This document shows, piece after piece, positions 47,008 to 57,678 of a DNA stretch of 64,000 nt. Both the position numbers and the translations under genes were made by a program. The notes beneath the pieces were generated by a model. The model had not been told where the DNA came from and did no database searches. It saw nothing but the letters and a program-made list of their open reading frames with translations. Position 1 is the first letter of the stretch. The number at the start of each line of letters is the position of its first letter. The DNA is taken from NCBI GenBank assembly GCA_016875335.1, contig VGRO01000006.1, positions 1 to 64,000 of the forward strand, read 5' to 3'. Origin of the DNA: Deltaproteobacteria bacterium. GTDB taxonomy: Bacteria > Myxococcota_A > UBA9042.

Positions 47008-47394
47008 GCTCACATCAGGACGGAGCCGCGAGTCGGACCTTTGGTCCGCGAGCTGGCGACCCACGGAGCAAGCAAACGGGCCCGAGAAATGATTGAGTAA
47101 ATCATTTCCTGGCCCTAAGGGACTGGAAAATAACAAGTCGATCACGCTCACATCAGGACGGAGCCGCGAGTCGGACCTTTGGTCCGCGAGCTGGCGACCC
47201 ACGGAGCAAGCAAACGGGCCCGAGAAATGATTGAGTAAATCATTTCCTGGCCCTAAGGGACTGGAAAATAACAAGTCGATCACGCTCACATCAGGACGGA
47301 GCCGCGAGTCGGACCTTTGGTCCGCGAGCTGGCGACCCACGGAGCAAGCAAACGGGCCCGAGAAATGATTGAGTAAATCATTTCCTGGCCCTAA
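46981..47394 (+). repeat. Three tandem copies of the 138-bp structured repeat (46981, 47119, 47257)
   Basis: Direct alignment: starts at 46981, 47119 and 47257; each 138 bp, identical by eye. Confidence 0.97.
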
Positions 47395-47435
47395 ACCCAA
47401 GCCTTGGCGCAGGTGGCGTCGACCGGTTGGCGAGG

Positions 47436-48749
47436 TCATGGCGCAGGCTCCCGCGGTTCGGCCGGCTCGACGGGCCACAGGCGCAGTTCGACGATCTGGC
47501 CCGCCGTTTGTTTGATCACTTCGAATTCGCAGGCGTCCTCTGCAATCTCGATGCGATCGCCGACCTCGGGGATGCGGCCCGAGCGGGCGATGACCAGGCC
47601 GGCCACCGTGCTCCACTGCTGCGATTCAGGCAAGTCGCGGCCGTAGTCGCGGTTGACGTCGCGCACAGGCGCGTTGCCGTACAGGATCAGCCCGCCGTCG
47701 GGGCAACTGTCGATGAGCCACGATTCGCCGCCGTCGTCCTCGTGGATTTCGCCGACCAGTTCTTCCAGCAGGTCCTCGAGCGTCACCAGGCCGACCAGGC
47801 CGCCATGTTCGTCCACCACCGCCGCCATCGGGCAGTGGTCGTTCAGCAGTTTCTCCAACAACTCGGGTGCCGGCATCTTCCAGGGCGCCACCACGAGCGG
47901 GCGCACCAGGGCCTTCAGGGCTGGCGGTTGGGCCTTGAGGCGCGCCACCAGGATGTCGCGGGTGCGCACGTAGCCCACCGGCTGGTCCAGGGTGCCGCGG
48001 TATGCCACCAGCCGGGTGTGCTGTGTGGCCAGCGCGGCCGCCACGGCGGTGTCCAGGTCGCCGTCGATGTCCAGCGCGTCGATGCGCTTGCGCGGCACGA
48101 CCACGGACTTGGCGGTCAGCTCGGCGAGTTCGAGCGCTCGGCCGGCGATGCGGCCGCTGGTGGCCTCCACCGCACCGGCGCTGGACGCCTCCTCCAGCAG
48201 GATGCGCAGTTCCTCGCCCGACAGCCGCGCCTCGGCGAAGTTGGTCTTGTCTTGGACCAGTCCCAGGACCAGGTTCGAGGTCTTGGTCAGCAGCCAACTG
48301 GCCGGTCGCAGGAATTTGCTCAGGACCAGCAGCCAAGGACCCATGGCGATGGACAGCGTCTCTGCGGAACGAAGCGCCAACGACTTGGGCACCAGCTCGC
48401 CAAAGACCAGCGACACGAAGCTGATGACCGCGACCACGACCCCAAACGCCAGCCATTGGGACCAATCCGCGGCGATCCTCGAGGCCACCAGCCACGCCGA
48501 CAGCCGCTCGACGTATTGCTCGCCGCTGTATGCCGCCGCCGCCGCGCTGACGCCTGTGATGCAGATTTGGACCGTCGCCAGAAAAAGCTCAGGATTGCCG
48601 CGGAGGTTCTGAACGGCGCGGGCCCGGCGGCTGCCGGCCTCGGCCAACTCGCGCAGTCGCGCGCGGCGCACCGACAACACTGCAATCTCGGCGGCGGCGA
48701 AGAGGCCGTTGGCGAGGACCAGGGCGACGATGAGAATGAGTTCGGTCAT
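47436..48749 (-). CDS. CorC/HlyC-type hemolysin family protein (CNNM + CBS domains)
   Basis: [40 protein letters not shown]...[28 protein letters not shown]-like. Confidence 0.87.
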   Translation of the reverse strand: [437 protein letters not shown]

Positions 48750-48858
48750 GGGGTGCGGACACCTGCGTCGCCCACATCGAGCCTAGCGCACTTTGCGCGC
48801 GGGGTCAGTCGGCCGTGCCGAGCCATGCCGCAAGCGAATGCAGACGGCGTGCAGTGCC

Positions 48859-49902
<1,044 letters not shown>

Positions 49903-49909
49903 GGGATGG

Positions 49910-50413
49910 TCAACCGACCTGCCGCAGCGACCGGGTCGGGTAGGCGCGCATGATGATGCGCAACTCCTCGGCGAACACGGCAAGGGCGCCGCGGGTGCAC
50001 ACAAAGCGCAGCCCCTCGAAGCCGTCGCGGTGGGTCAGGCGGTCGCCGCGCCAGTGATCCAGCACATCGTGCGGCGGCGGCCCGGTGATCGGCGACAATA
50101 GCGCAGTGACGGAGATCAGGTCGGCGCGGTCGTTGGTGCGCCGCAGCCACAGGTGCAGCCCCGAATCAAAGAAGCGAGGCATCCACAACGCGCGCTGGTT
50201 GCAGGCAAGTTGGTCGAGGTGGGCGGCCATGCCCAACAACTCCCAGGTCGCAAGCCGCGTGCGCACCACCCGGCCGGGGTGACCAGGCGACACCAAGCGG
50301 GCCACCACGACCACCCAGTTCAGGTCGTAGAGGTTGTCCGCGTTGCCGAATTGGTAGCGCTGCGGCAGCAGCACCAGGCGGCCGCGCAAATCGAGGCTGG
50401 TCAGCGTGGCCAT
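49910..50413 (-). CDS. Hypothetical protein
   Basis: ORF-consistent spacing in a minus-strand gene series; MATLTSLDLRGRLVLLPQRYQFGNADNLYDLNWVVVVARL. Confidence 0.6.
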   Translation of the reverse strand: MATLTSLDLRGRLVLLPQRYQFGNADNLYDLNWVVVVARLVSPGHPGRVVRTRLATWELLGMAAHLDQLACNQRALWMPRFFDSGLHLWLRRTNDRADLISVTALLSPITGPPPHDVLDHWRGDRLTHRDGFEGLRFVCTRGALAVFAEELRIIMRAYPTRSLRQVG

Positions 50414-50429
50414 CGCATCACCCGCCGGT

Positions 50430-51212
50430 TCACGCCGCCCTCCACTCGGTGCGCACCCATTGGCCCGCACCGACAGCCCCAATCATCGCCTCGACCGCAT
50501 CGCGCACCTGGCCCCGGTCGTCGTGCTCGAAGGTCAGCCGCAGCTTGTAGTCCGGCGCGTCGAACACCGGGTAGCTGCCGATCTCGACCTCGGGGTGGTC
50601 GGCCACCACGCGGTCGATGTGGGCGACAGCGTGCCATTCTTCGACCGTGAAGTATGCTGTGGCAAGGTGACCGGGTCGCGCCCCGCCCGCGGCCTGCACC
50701 AGGGTCGCGATCTGCCGCAGGTTGCGCTCGACCAGGCTCGGCACCCCGGGCAGCACGTACACGTTGCGCATGCGCACCAGCGGCCAGCGGCCCTCGACCG
50801 GCACCAGTTCGGCGCCTTCGGGCAGCAGCGCCAGCCGCTCTTGCTCGGGGGTCAGCGGCGCACCCAGGTGGGCAGCGACCTTGCGCGCCAGCTCCGCGTG
50901 CAACCTCATCGGTGCGCCGAACGCCTGCCCGACCGCGTGCCAGGTGCAATCGTCGTGGGTCGGCCCGACGCCCCCCGTGGTCACCACCAGATCGAAGCGC
51001 GCCGCGAACGCGCCGACCACCTCGGCGATGCGGTCGCGGTCGTCGGCCAGCACGGACAGTTCGCCCACCCGGACGCCGATATCTGCGAATCGCCGCAGGA
51101 TCTGTGGGCCGTTGCCGTCGGCGATTTTTGCGGACAGGACTTCGTTGCCGATGACGACCACCCCCGCCGTGGTGCGGCGCGCTCGCGCGGGCGTTGGGGT
51201 CGCCGTCGCCAT
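50430..51212 (-). CDS. CinA/MoaB-like molybdopterin-binding domain protein
   Basis: AGVVVIGNEVLSAKIADGNGPQILRRFADIGVRVGELSVLADDRDRI...VVTTGGVGPTHDD. Confidence 0.85.
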   Translation of the reverse strand: MATATPTPARARRTTAGVVVIGNEVLSAKIADGNGPQILRRFADIGVRVGELSVLADDRDRIAEVVGAFAARFDLVVTTGGVGPTHDDCTWHAVGQAFGAPMRLHAELARKVAAHLGAPLTPEQERLALLPEGAELVPVEGRWPLVRMRNVYVLPGVPSLVERNLRQIATLVQAAGGARPGHLATAYFTVEEWHAVAHIDRVVADHPEVEIGSYPVFDAPDYKLRLTFEHDDRGQVRDAVEAMIGAVGAGQWVRTEWRAA

Positions 51213-51617
51213 TCAGCCCTCTCCGGGCAGCAGACACCGCACATCCGCGAACTTGCCCGTGGCCTGGATGGCCCCGGCCGACCGGGCAAAGCCGAGCACC
51301 CAACTGCCATCGAATCGCCGGGTGCCGAACGGCAGCAAGCCGAGCTTCTTGAGGTAGCCCCAGTCGTGCAACTGTGCCCACGACCTTGCCTCTTCATAGC
51401 TGGGCCAGGGCGTGCCCTCGCGGCGGCCGCAGTGCGGGCAGTAGTCGATGGGGTCGGCGGCGAGGACGTAGTAGCCATGCACGCACGAATAGCACGACAT
51501 GTCGACCACTTCGACCTTGCGGCCCTGGCGGTCCACGTAGCCGCCGCGCTCGTAGTCGATTTCGACGGTGCGCGTCTTGCCGATGGCCGTGGTTTCGATG
51601 CCGCGCAAAAGCGCCAT
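51213..51617 (-). CDS. Hypothetical zinc-ribbon-like protein
   Basis: MSCYSCVHGYYVLAADPIDYCPHCGRREG: paired CxxC motifs. Confidence 0.65.
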   Translation of the reverse strand: MALLRGIETTAIGKTRTVEIDYERGGYVDRQGRKVEVVDMSCYSCVHGYYVLAADPIDYCPHCGRREGTPWPSYEEARSWAQLHDWGYLKKLGLLPFGTRRFDGSWVLGFARSAGAIQATGKFADVRCLLPGEG

Positions 51618-51713
51618 GCCGCACCTGCCCGGCGGCCGGGGCGCCGCCTGCGGCCAGTCTAGCCCAAGGCGTGACGCGAGGGCCAATTGGCGGTGCCGCC
51701 ACGCGAAATCGGT

Positions 51714-52649
51714 TCAGATTTCTTGGGTTTGGCGGGCGCGCCTGTCCAGGACTGCGAGCAGCGCGACCGCGCCGAGGAAGAGGATGTTCGCGTAGAAAAG
51801 CCACAGCATGAGCGCGAGCACGCCGGTCAGGGCCCCGTACACCGCATCCATCTTCACCACGGTCGTGACGTAGAGCGTGAACAGGCGCTGGCCGAGCGCC
51901 CACACCAACCCAAAGCCCATGCCGACCAGCGCGGCCCGCCGCCGCTTGTGCAACCGTGCCGACCACCGCACCATCAGGTAGAACACGACCGCGACCGGGA
52001 ATGCCTGCGAGGCTGCTGCGATCGCGTCCATCGCGCTCAGCCACCCAAAGCTGAGCGTATTGACCGCGGTATTGGCGACGTGCACGCCCCACATCAGGAG
52101 CGGCCCGAAAAGGTTGATGAGCAGGGCCAGGACCATGGCCACCGCGACCAGCAGCGCCATCACGCCCGTCGCACGCACCGTGTGCCGCCGCTTGCGCCCG
52201 AAGATGTCGCGGATGGCATCGTCGATGCGCCCGAACACGCCGAGGCCCAGCCACACCGCCGCCACGAACCCGACGACGCCGTGGGCGGTGCGGTGCTTGA
52301 CCATCGCGTTGGCGAACTCGACCGGGTTCCAGGTCACCCCCGGCAGCGACTGCTTGAGCCACAGCGACACCTGCGCCAGCGCCTTGCCCCTGACGTGCAG
52401 GTCCACGCCGGTCGCCGACCCTGCGCTGTCGACCGCTGCCAGCACGAACCCGAGCACGCTGAAGCCGGCGAACAGCGACGGCACGGCAGCCAGGATGGCG
52501 AAAAACGTCAGCGACCCGGCGCGGTCGAAAATCGAGATGCGCTCCGCGACCTCCAGGGTGTCGGCCAGCACCGGCCACCGCCAGCGCAGCCACGCCCGCC
52601 CGAACTCGGTCAGGTTCGACAGGGCAGGCAGCGGCGGAGGCGGCGTCAT
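51714..52649 (-). CDS. YihY/virulence factor BrkB family membrane protein
   Basis: RAGSLTFFAILAAVPSLFAGFSVLGFV...WLGLGVFGRIDDAIRDIFG...LLMWLFYANILFLGA-like. Confidence 0.85.
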   Translation of the reverse strand: MTPPPPLPALSNLTEFGRAWLRWRWPVLADTLEVAERISIFDRAGSLTFFAILAAVPSLFAGFSVLGFVLAAVDSAGSATGVDLHVRGKALAQVSLWLKQSLPGVTWNPVEFANAMVKHRTAHGVVGFVAAVWLGLGVFGRIDDAIRDIFGRKRRHTVRATGVMALLVAVAMVLALLINLFGPLLMWGVHVANTAVNTLSFGWLSAMDAIAAASQAFPVAVVFYLMVRWSARLHKRRRAALVGMGFGLVWALGQRLFTLYVTTVVKMDAVYGALTGVLALMLWLFYANILFLGAVALLAVLDRRARQTQEI

Positions 52650-52719
52650 GGGCCGAGCGTAGCACGGGGCGGGCGGGGCCGGCACCTGTGGTTGCTTTTT
52701 CCCGTTCCTTCGCGCGTCC

Positions 52720-52792
52720 CTGTGCCGCGTCTGCGCCTGTGCCCGTGCGTATGCCTGCGCCTGAACCTGGGCCTGCGCCTGTCCAGCGCAGC
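52720..52792 (+). repeat. Degenerate hexameric GCCTGY low-complexity tract
   Basis: cgcctgtgcccgtgcgtatgcctgcgcctgaacctgggcctgcgcctg. Confidence 0.55.
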
Positions 52793-53453
52793 CGGCAGTC
52801 CAAGAAGGCCCCGCTGGGTCGCGGTGTTCGTGGTACTGCGGGACCGCCAGAACTGGGTCGCCGTCCGAGCGGGCCAACAGCGACCGCGCAGGACCTTGCC
52901 TCCCCAGGTCTTCAGGCGGTTTTGAACAAGTGGTCGCCCGCTTCGACCGACACCTGGGTCTGCAGTTCAATGGCGATGTAGGCGCGCGCGTCGGGCAGCT
53001 TGAACGCATCGCCCCACGTGCCCTTGAGGTGCGGCAGAAGGCAGACGTCGATGGCGTGTCTTTTCTCGATGTATTCGGCACTGGCGCTGCTGCCGGGGCC
53101 GGGTTGCATGGCGCAGTCCTCCTGGGTTCGCGTTCGAGTGGGTCGCTGCGTTGGCTTTGCGCGGCGGGCAAGCCGGCGGCTGGCCAGCAGGGAACGTCGG
53201 GGGGGCCGCGCGCGAGTCGAAGGGAGTTTCCCTCAAAGCCCGCTTGCGCGCCGCCGGACCGTCTGCCGCTACTGCGCGGGCGGGTGGGGCGGCGAGGTTG
53301 CGATGCTGCGGCGGCCAATCCGGCGGTGTCAAGCCGCAGTTCATGGCGAATTTCTGCCGCGGCGCCCAAACGGCCAAATGGCGTCCGCAGGCCCGCGTCG
53401 CGCTCCCATCGTCGCCTCAGCCCATGCCGCCGTGAAGGACCAGCGGTGCGCAA

Positions 53454-53729
53454 GGGGCTGGAAAATAATAAGTCGATCACGCTCACATCAGGACGGAGCC
53501 GCGAGTCGGACCTTTGGTCCGCGAGCTGGCGACCCACGGAGCAAGCAATCGGGCCCGAGAAATGATTGAGTAAATCATTTCCTGGCCCTAAGGGGCTGGA
53601 AAATAATAAGTCGATCACGCTCACATCAGGACGGAGCCGCGAGTCGGACCCTTGGTCCGCGAGCTGGCGACCCACGGAGCAAGCAATCGGGCCCGAGAAA
53701 TGATTGAGTAAATCATTTCCTGGCCCTAA
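53454..53729 (+). repeat. Two tandem copies of the 138-bp structured repeat (53454, 53592)
   Basis: ggggctggaaaataataagtcgatcac...ccctaa twice, 138-bp period. Confidence 0.97.
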
Positions 53730-54344
53730 CTATCCCGGACCGCCGCCATCGGGCGCCGGCTTGCCACCTTCCGCGGCCGTCTTGCGCTTGCGCCCGCCGA
53801 CGAACACCCGCGGCTTGAGCCCGAACTCGATGGGTTTGTCGCTGCCGTACCCGAAAAAGCGCAGCACCAGTTCGCGCAGCCGCCGCCGGATCTCCAGCGT
53901 GCGCCGCTCGAAGGCCGCCGTGGCCCGCGACTGCCCAGAGCGCTTGTCGCCGGTGGTCTCGCGGGTGTGCAACGCGGCCGAGACCGCTTCGCCCAACTCC
54001 ATGAGGCCGCCCGCGGTCAGCCCTGCCGGCAGCGGCGGCCGCTGGCGCTTGGCGATGCCCTTGCCGAGCGCGACCAGCAGCTCGCCGAGGTCCGGGTCCG
54101 TGTTGTCGGTCGGGAAGTAGTCCGCCCGCCCGACCGCGCCCGGCGGCGTCGACGCATTGACAAGGCCAAGCACCTGCGTGTGTACGGCCGAGGCCCTCTT
54201 GACCAGCGCCGTCTTCTTCTCGACCGCACCCTTGACCGCAATGCGCGCCGTCCCGAGCTTGCAGGACAAGGTTGCAGTGCGCTGCCCCGCAGCCGGCGCT
54301 CGCTTGGCGACGAATGCCGTCCGCAAAACCCTTGAAATGCACAA
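53730..54344 (-). CDS. Hypothetical protein, 204 aa
   Basis: MCISRVLRTAFVAKR...ADYFPTDNTDPDLGELLVALGKGIA...RELVLRFFGYGSDKPIEFGLKPRVFVGGRKRK; stop abuts the 138-bp repeat. Confidence 0.6.
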   Translation of the reverse strand: MCISRVLRTAFVAKRAPAAGQRTATLSCKLGTARIAVKGAVEKKTALVKRASAVHTQVLGLVNASTPPGAVGRADYFPTDNTDPDLGELLVALGKGIAKRQRPPLPAGLTAGGLMELGEAVSAALHTRETTGDKRSGQSRATAAFERRTLEIRRRLRELVLRFFGYGSDKPIEFGLKPRVFVGGRKRKTAAEGGKPAPDGGGPG

Positions 54345-54537
54345 ACCTGTACATGCCGCGCCTCGGGGAAGCCGATGCTACACCAACGCCCCGGCCGACA
54401 AGACCACTGCGCGACCACCTGGCGCGCCGCCAGACCGGGGTCACCGCGTGCGAGCCCGCCAAAGCACCGGCGCCGCACCGAAAGCCCGCTCGCACTGCAC
54501 GTCGTTTCATCTCCTTGCATCGTCCGAGAAATCCCGT

Positions 54538-54747
54538 TGATTGTCCTCCGCTGTCCCAGAATTGTCCGCAACACTTCCCGGATGGACCGCGACGGTCCCT
54601 GAAACATCCGCGCCAGCCTCTGTTTTGACCGCAGCAAGCTCCGAAATATCCGCTGTCACTTCGGAATTGCCCTCAGTGGCCTTCGAATTATGCGCCAGGC
54701 GCGCCGAACTGTCCCCACCCGCAACCAAAACCTCCGCGCACATCCGC
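54538..54747. repeat. 21-bp periodic degenerate tandem array (~10 units), heptad-coding potential
   Basis: Units gaattgtccgcaacacttccc / ggatggaccgcgacggtccct / gaaacatccgcgccagcctct / gttttgaccgcagcaagctcc / gaaatatccgctgtcacttcg / gaattgccctcagtggccttc ... Confidence 0.7.
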
Positions 54748-55013
54748 GATGGGTTGCGCCACCAACCCCCGGCAGGCCCGCCGCTGTCCCAGCAACGGCC
54801 CCGGTTCCAGGCCCTGACCGGCGCAGCCGGCTGAATTCCCGCCCACGCACGCGCCGACCAAGCCTCCGCCGGGAGAAAACCCGCCCGTCCATCGCCCGCC
54901 CGAACCCGCGCCCGCCCAAAAACCGCAGTACGCAGCCCCTTGATCGATCCCGTAACCCCCGCTACCCTCGGCGCCCCGACCCAGGCGGCCGACCGCCGCT
55001 CCGCGGAGCACCG

Positions 55014-56351
55014 ATGGCCCACGACCCGCACGCCGCACTCCCTCGCCGCACCGCGGCGACCGCCTTGCCCGAGGATCGCGGCGAGTCGCCGTTCAGCGAC
55101 TACAAGGTCGCGTACACGCCGACGCAGGCCGTCGCCGAGGCCAACCGCTGCCTGTTTTGCAGCGACGCTCCGTGCATGAACGCCTGCCCGACCCACATCG
55201 ACGTCGCGCAGTTCATCCGCAAAATCGGCAGCGGCAACGACCGGGGCTCGGCCAAGACGATTCTGGACGCCAACATCTTGGGCATGTCGTGCGCGCGGGT
55301 GTGCCCGGTCGAGACGTTGTGCGTCGGCGCTTGCGTGTACAACACCTTGGGCCACCCGCCGATCCAGATTGGCCGCTTGCAGCGCTACGTCACCGACCGC
55401 GCGCTGCACGAGAACTGGCAGTTCTACAAGGCTGGCCCGGACAGCGGCAAGAAGGTCGCCTTGATTGGCGCCGGACCGGCCAGCTTGGCGTGCGCGCACA
55501 ACCTGCGGCGCTTCGGCCACGCGTGCACCATCTTCGAGAAGCGCGAGGTCGTCGGCGGGCTGAACACGACGGGCGTCGCGCCGTACAAGATGAAATCCGA
55601 CGCAAGTCTGCACGAGGTCGAGTGGTTGTTGCAGATCGGCGGCATCGACGTCCGCACCGGTGTCGAGGCCGGGCGCGACATCACGCTTGAGCAGCTTGAG
55701 GCTGAATACGACGCAGTTTTCTTCGGCGCAGGGCTTGGCGCTGACAGCCGCCTTGGCGTGGCAGGCGAGGACCTGCCTGGGGTCGACGGCGCTGTGGCCT
55801 GGATCGAGCGCATGAAACTGGCGCCGGTGGACCTGTCGGGGGTGCGCCATGCGTTGGTCATCGGCGGCGGCAACACGGCGATGGACTGCATGCGCGAGCT
55901 GCTTGGGCTCAAGGTGCCCAACGTGACGTTGGTGTACCGCGGCACCCAAGCCGGCATGCCCGGCTACGCCCACGAGTGGAAGGCCGCGCAGGTGCTGGGC
56001 GCCAAAGCGCACTGGCAGGCGGTGCCCGTGGCGTTCGAGGGCCAGGGGCGGGTGCAGCGCGCGGTGCTTGGCTTGCTGGACGCGAACAAGCAACCGACCG
56101 GCGAGAGGGTCACCGTGGATGCGGATCTGGTGCTCATGGCCATTGGCCAGGGCAAAATCGGCGACATGCTGGCGAGCCTGTCCGGCATCCGCATCGCCAA
56201 AGGTGTGGTGCAGGCCGACGAGCGCGGCTACACCGGCCGGCCCAAGTGGTACGTCGGCGGCGACGCGCGCAACGGCGGCAAAGAGGTCGTCAACGCAGCG
56301 GCAGAAGGCCAGCAGGCGGCGCACGCCATCCACGAAAGCTTCGGCAAATAG
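55014..56351 (+). CDS. preT: NAD-dependent dihydropyrimidine dehydrogenase subunit PreT-like
   Basis: CLFCSDAPCMNACPTHIDVAQFIRKI...CARVCPVETLCVGACVYN...VALIGAGPASLACAHNLRRFG. Confidence 0.88.
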   Translation: MAHDPHAALPRRTAATALPEDRGESPFSDYKVAYTPTQAVAEANRCLFCSDAPCMNACPTHIDVAQFIRKIGSGNDRGSAKTILDANILGMSCARVCPVETLCVGACVYNTLGHPPIQIGRLQRYVTDRALHENWQFYKAGPDSGKKVALIGAGPASLACAHNLRRFGHACTIFEKREVVGGLNTTGVAPYKMKSDASLHEVEWLLQIGGIDVRTGVEAGRDITLEQLEAEYDAVFFGAGLGADSRLGVAGEDLPGVDGAVAWIERMKLAPVDLSGVRHALVIGGGNTAMDCMRELLGLKVPNVTLVYRGTQAGMPGYAHEWKAAQVLGAKAHWQAVPVAFEGQGRVQRAVLGLLDANKQPTGERVTVDADLVLMAIGQGKIGDMLASLSGIRIAKGVVQADERGYTGRPKWYVGGDARNGGKEVVNAAAEGQQAAHAIHESFGK

Positions 56352-56372
56352 CCGCGTTGCAAGGAGAACGTC

Positions 56373-57641
56373 ATGGCGGACTTGACCACCAATTGCGCCG
56401 GCATCATCAGCCCCAACCCGTTTTGGTTGGCTTCGGCCCCGCCGGCCAATAGCGGCGCCCAGGTGCAGCGGGCGTTCGAGGCAGGCTGGGGCGGCGCGGT
56501 GTGGAAGACGCTCGGCCAGCCCATCCAAAACGTGTCGAGCCGTTTCGGCGGCCACACCATTGGCGGTGTGCGCGGCGCGGGCTTCAACAACATCGAACTC
56601 ATCACCGACCGGCCGCTCGAGGTCAACTTTCGCGAAATCTACGAGACCAAGAAAAAGTTCCCCAAGCACGCCGTCATCGTGTCGCTGATGGTCGAAACCG
56701 AAGACGAGTGGCGCGACATCATCGCCCGCAGCATCGACGCCGGCGCCGACGGTCTGGAGCTCAACTTTGGCTGCCCGCACGGCATGTGCGAGCGCGGCAT
56801 GGGCTCGGCGGTCGGCCAAGAGCCGCGCATCAACGAGCGCATCACCTCGTGGGCGGTCAAGTATTCGACGGTGCCGGTGCTGGTCAAGCTCACGCCCAAC
56901 GTCGGCGACATCAACCCGCACGGTCTGGCGGCCAAGCACGGCGGCGCCCACGGCGTGTCGCTCATCAACACCATCAAGTCGATCATCGGCGTGGACATCG
57001 ACCGCTTTGTGCCCGAACCGCGCGTCGGCACCCAGTCGTCGAACGGCGGCTACTGCGGCGCGGCCGTCAAGCCGATTGCCCTGCACATGACGGCGCAGTT
57101 GGCGCGCAACCCGGGCTTTCGCTTGCCCATCAGTGGCATCGGCGGCGTGTGCAACTGGCGCGACGCGGTCGAGTTCATCCTGCTCGGCGCGACCAGTGTG
57201 CAGGTGTGCACCGAGGTCATGCTCAAGGGCTACCGCATCGTCGAGGACATGATCGACGGCCTCAACCACTACATGGACAGCCACGGCTTTGCGACCATCG
57301 ACCAGATGGTGGGCAAGGCGGTGCCGGCGTACAGCGAATGGGGCGACCTCGACCTGAACTACGAGACAGTGGCCAAGATCGACGCCACCAAGTGCATCGG
57401 CTGCCAGGTCTGCGTGGCCGCCTGCCACGACGGCGCCCACCAGTGCCTGCACCCGCAGGCCGGCACCCGCGTGCCGCGCGTGGACGAGTCCGAGTGCGTC
57501 GGCTGCAATCTGTGCAAGATCGTCTGCCCGGTGCCCGACTGCATCACCATGACCCAGGTGGACAACGGCTGGGCGCCAGCGACCTGGAACGAACACACCA
57601 CGGGTCAGGGCAAGCTGCGGCCCAAGAAAGGCGCGCACTGA
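56373..57641 (+). CDS. preA: NAD-dependent dihydropyrimidine dehydrogenase subunit PreA-like
   Basis: CAGIISPNPFWLASAPPANSGAQVQRAFEAGWGGAVWKTLG...ELNFGCPHGM; C-terminal 4Fe-4S CIGCQVCVAAC / CVGCNLCKIVCPV. Confidence 0.9.
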   Translation: MADLTTNCAGIISPNPFWLASAPPANSGAQVQRAFEAGWGGAVWKTLGQPIQNVSSRFGGHTIGGVRGAGFNNIELITDRPLEVNFREIYETKKKFPKHAVIVSLMVETEDEWRDIIARSIDAGADGLELNFGCPHGMCERGMGSAVGQEPRINERITSWAVKYSTVPVLVKLTPNVGDINPHGLAAKHGGAHGVSLINTIKSIIGVDIDRFVPEPRVGTQSSNGGYCGAAVKPIALHMTAQLARNPGFRLPISGIGGVCNWRDAVEFILLGATSVQVCTEVMLKGYRIVEDMIDGLNHYMDSHGFATIDQMVGKAVPAYSEWGDLDLNYETVAKIDATKCIGCQVCVAACHDGAHQCLHPQAGTRVPRVDESECVGCNLCKIVCPVPDCITMTQVDNGWAPATWNEHTTGQGKLRPKKGAH

Positions 57642-57678
57642 GCCCCGAACACACCCCATCCACCCCGGAGTTCGCGCC

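Noticed and set aside
46981-47394. CRISPR array
   Set aside because: Units are directly abutting 138-bp repeats with no spacers and no cas genes.
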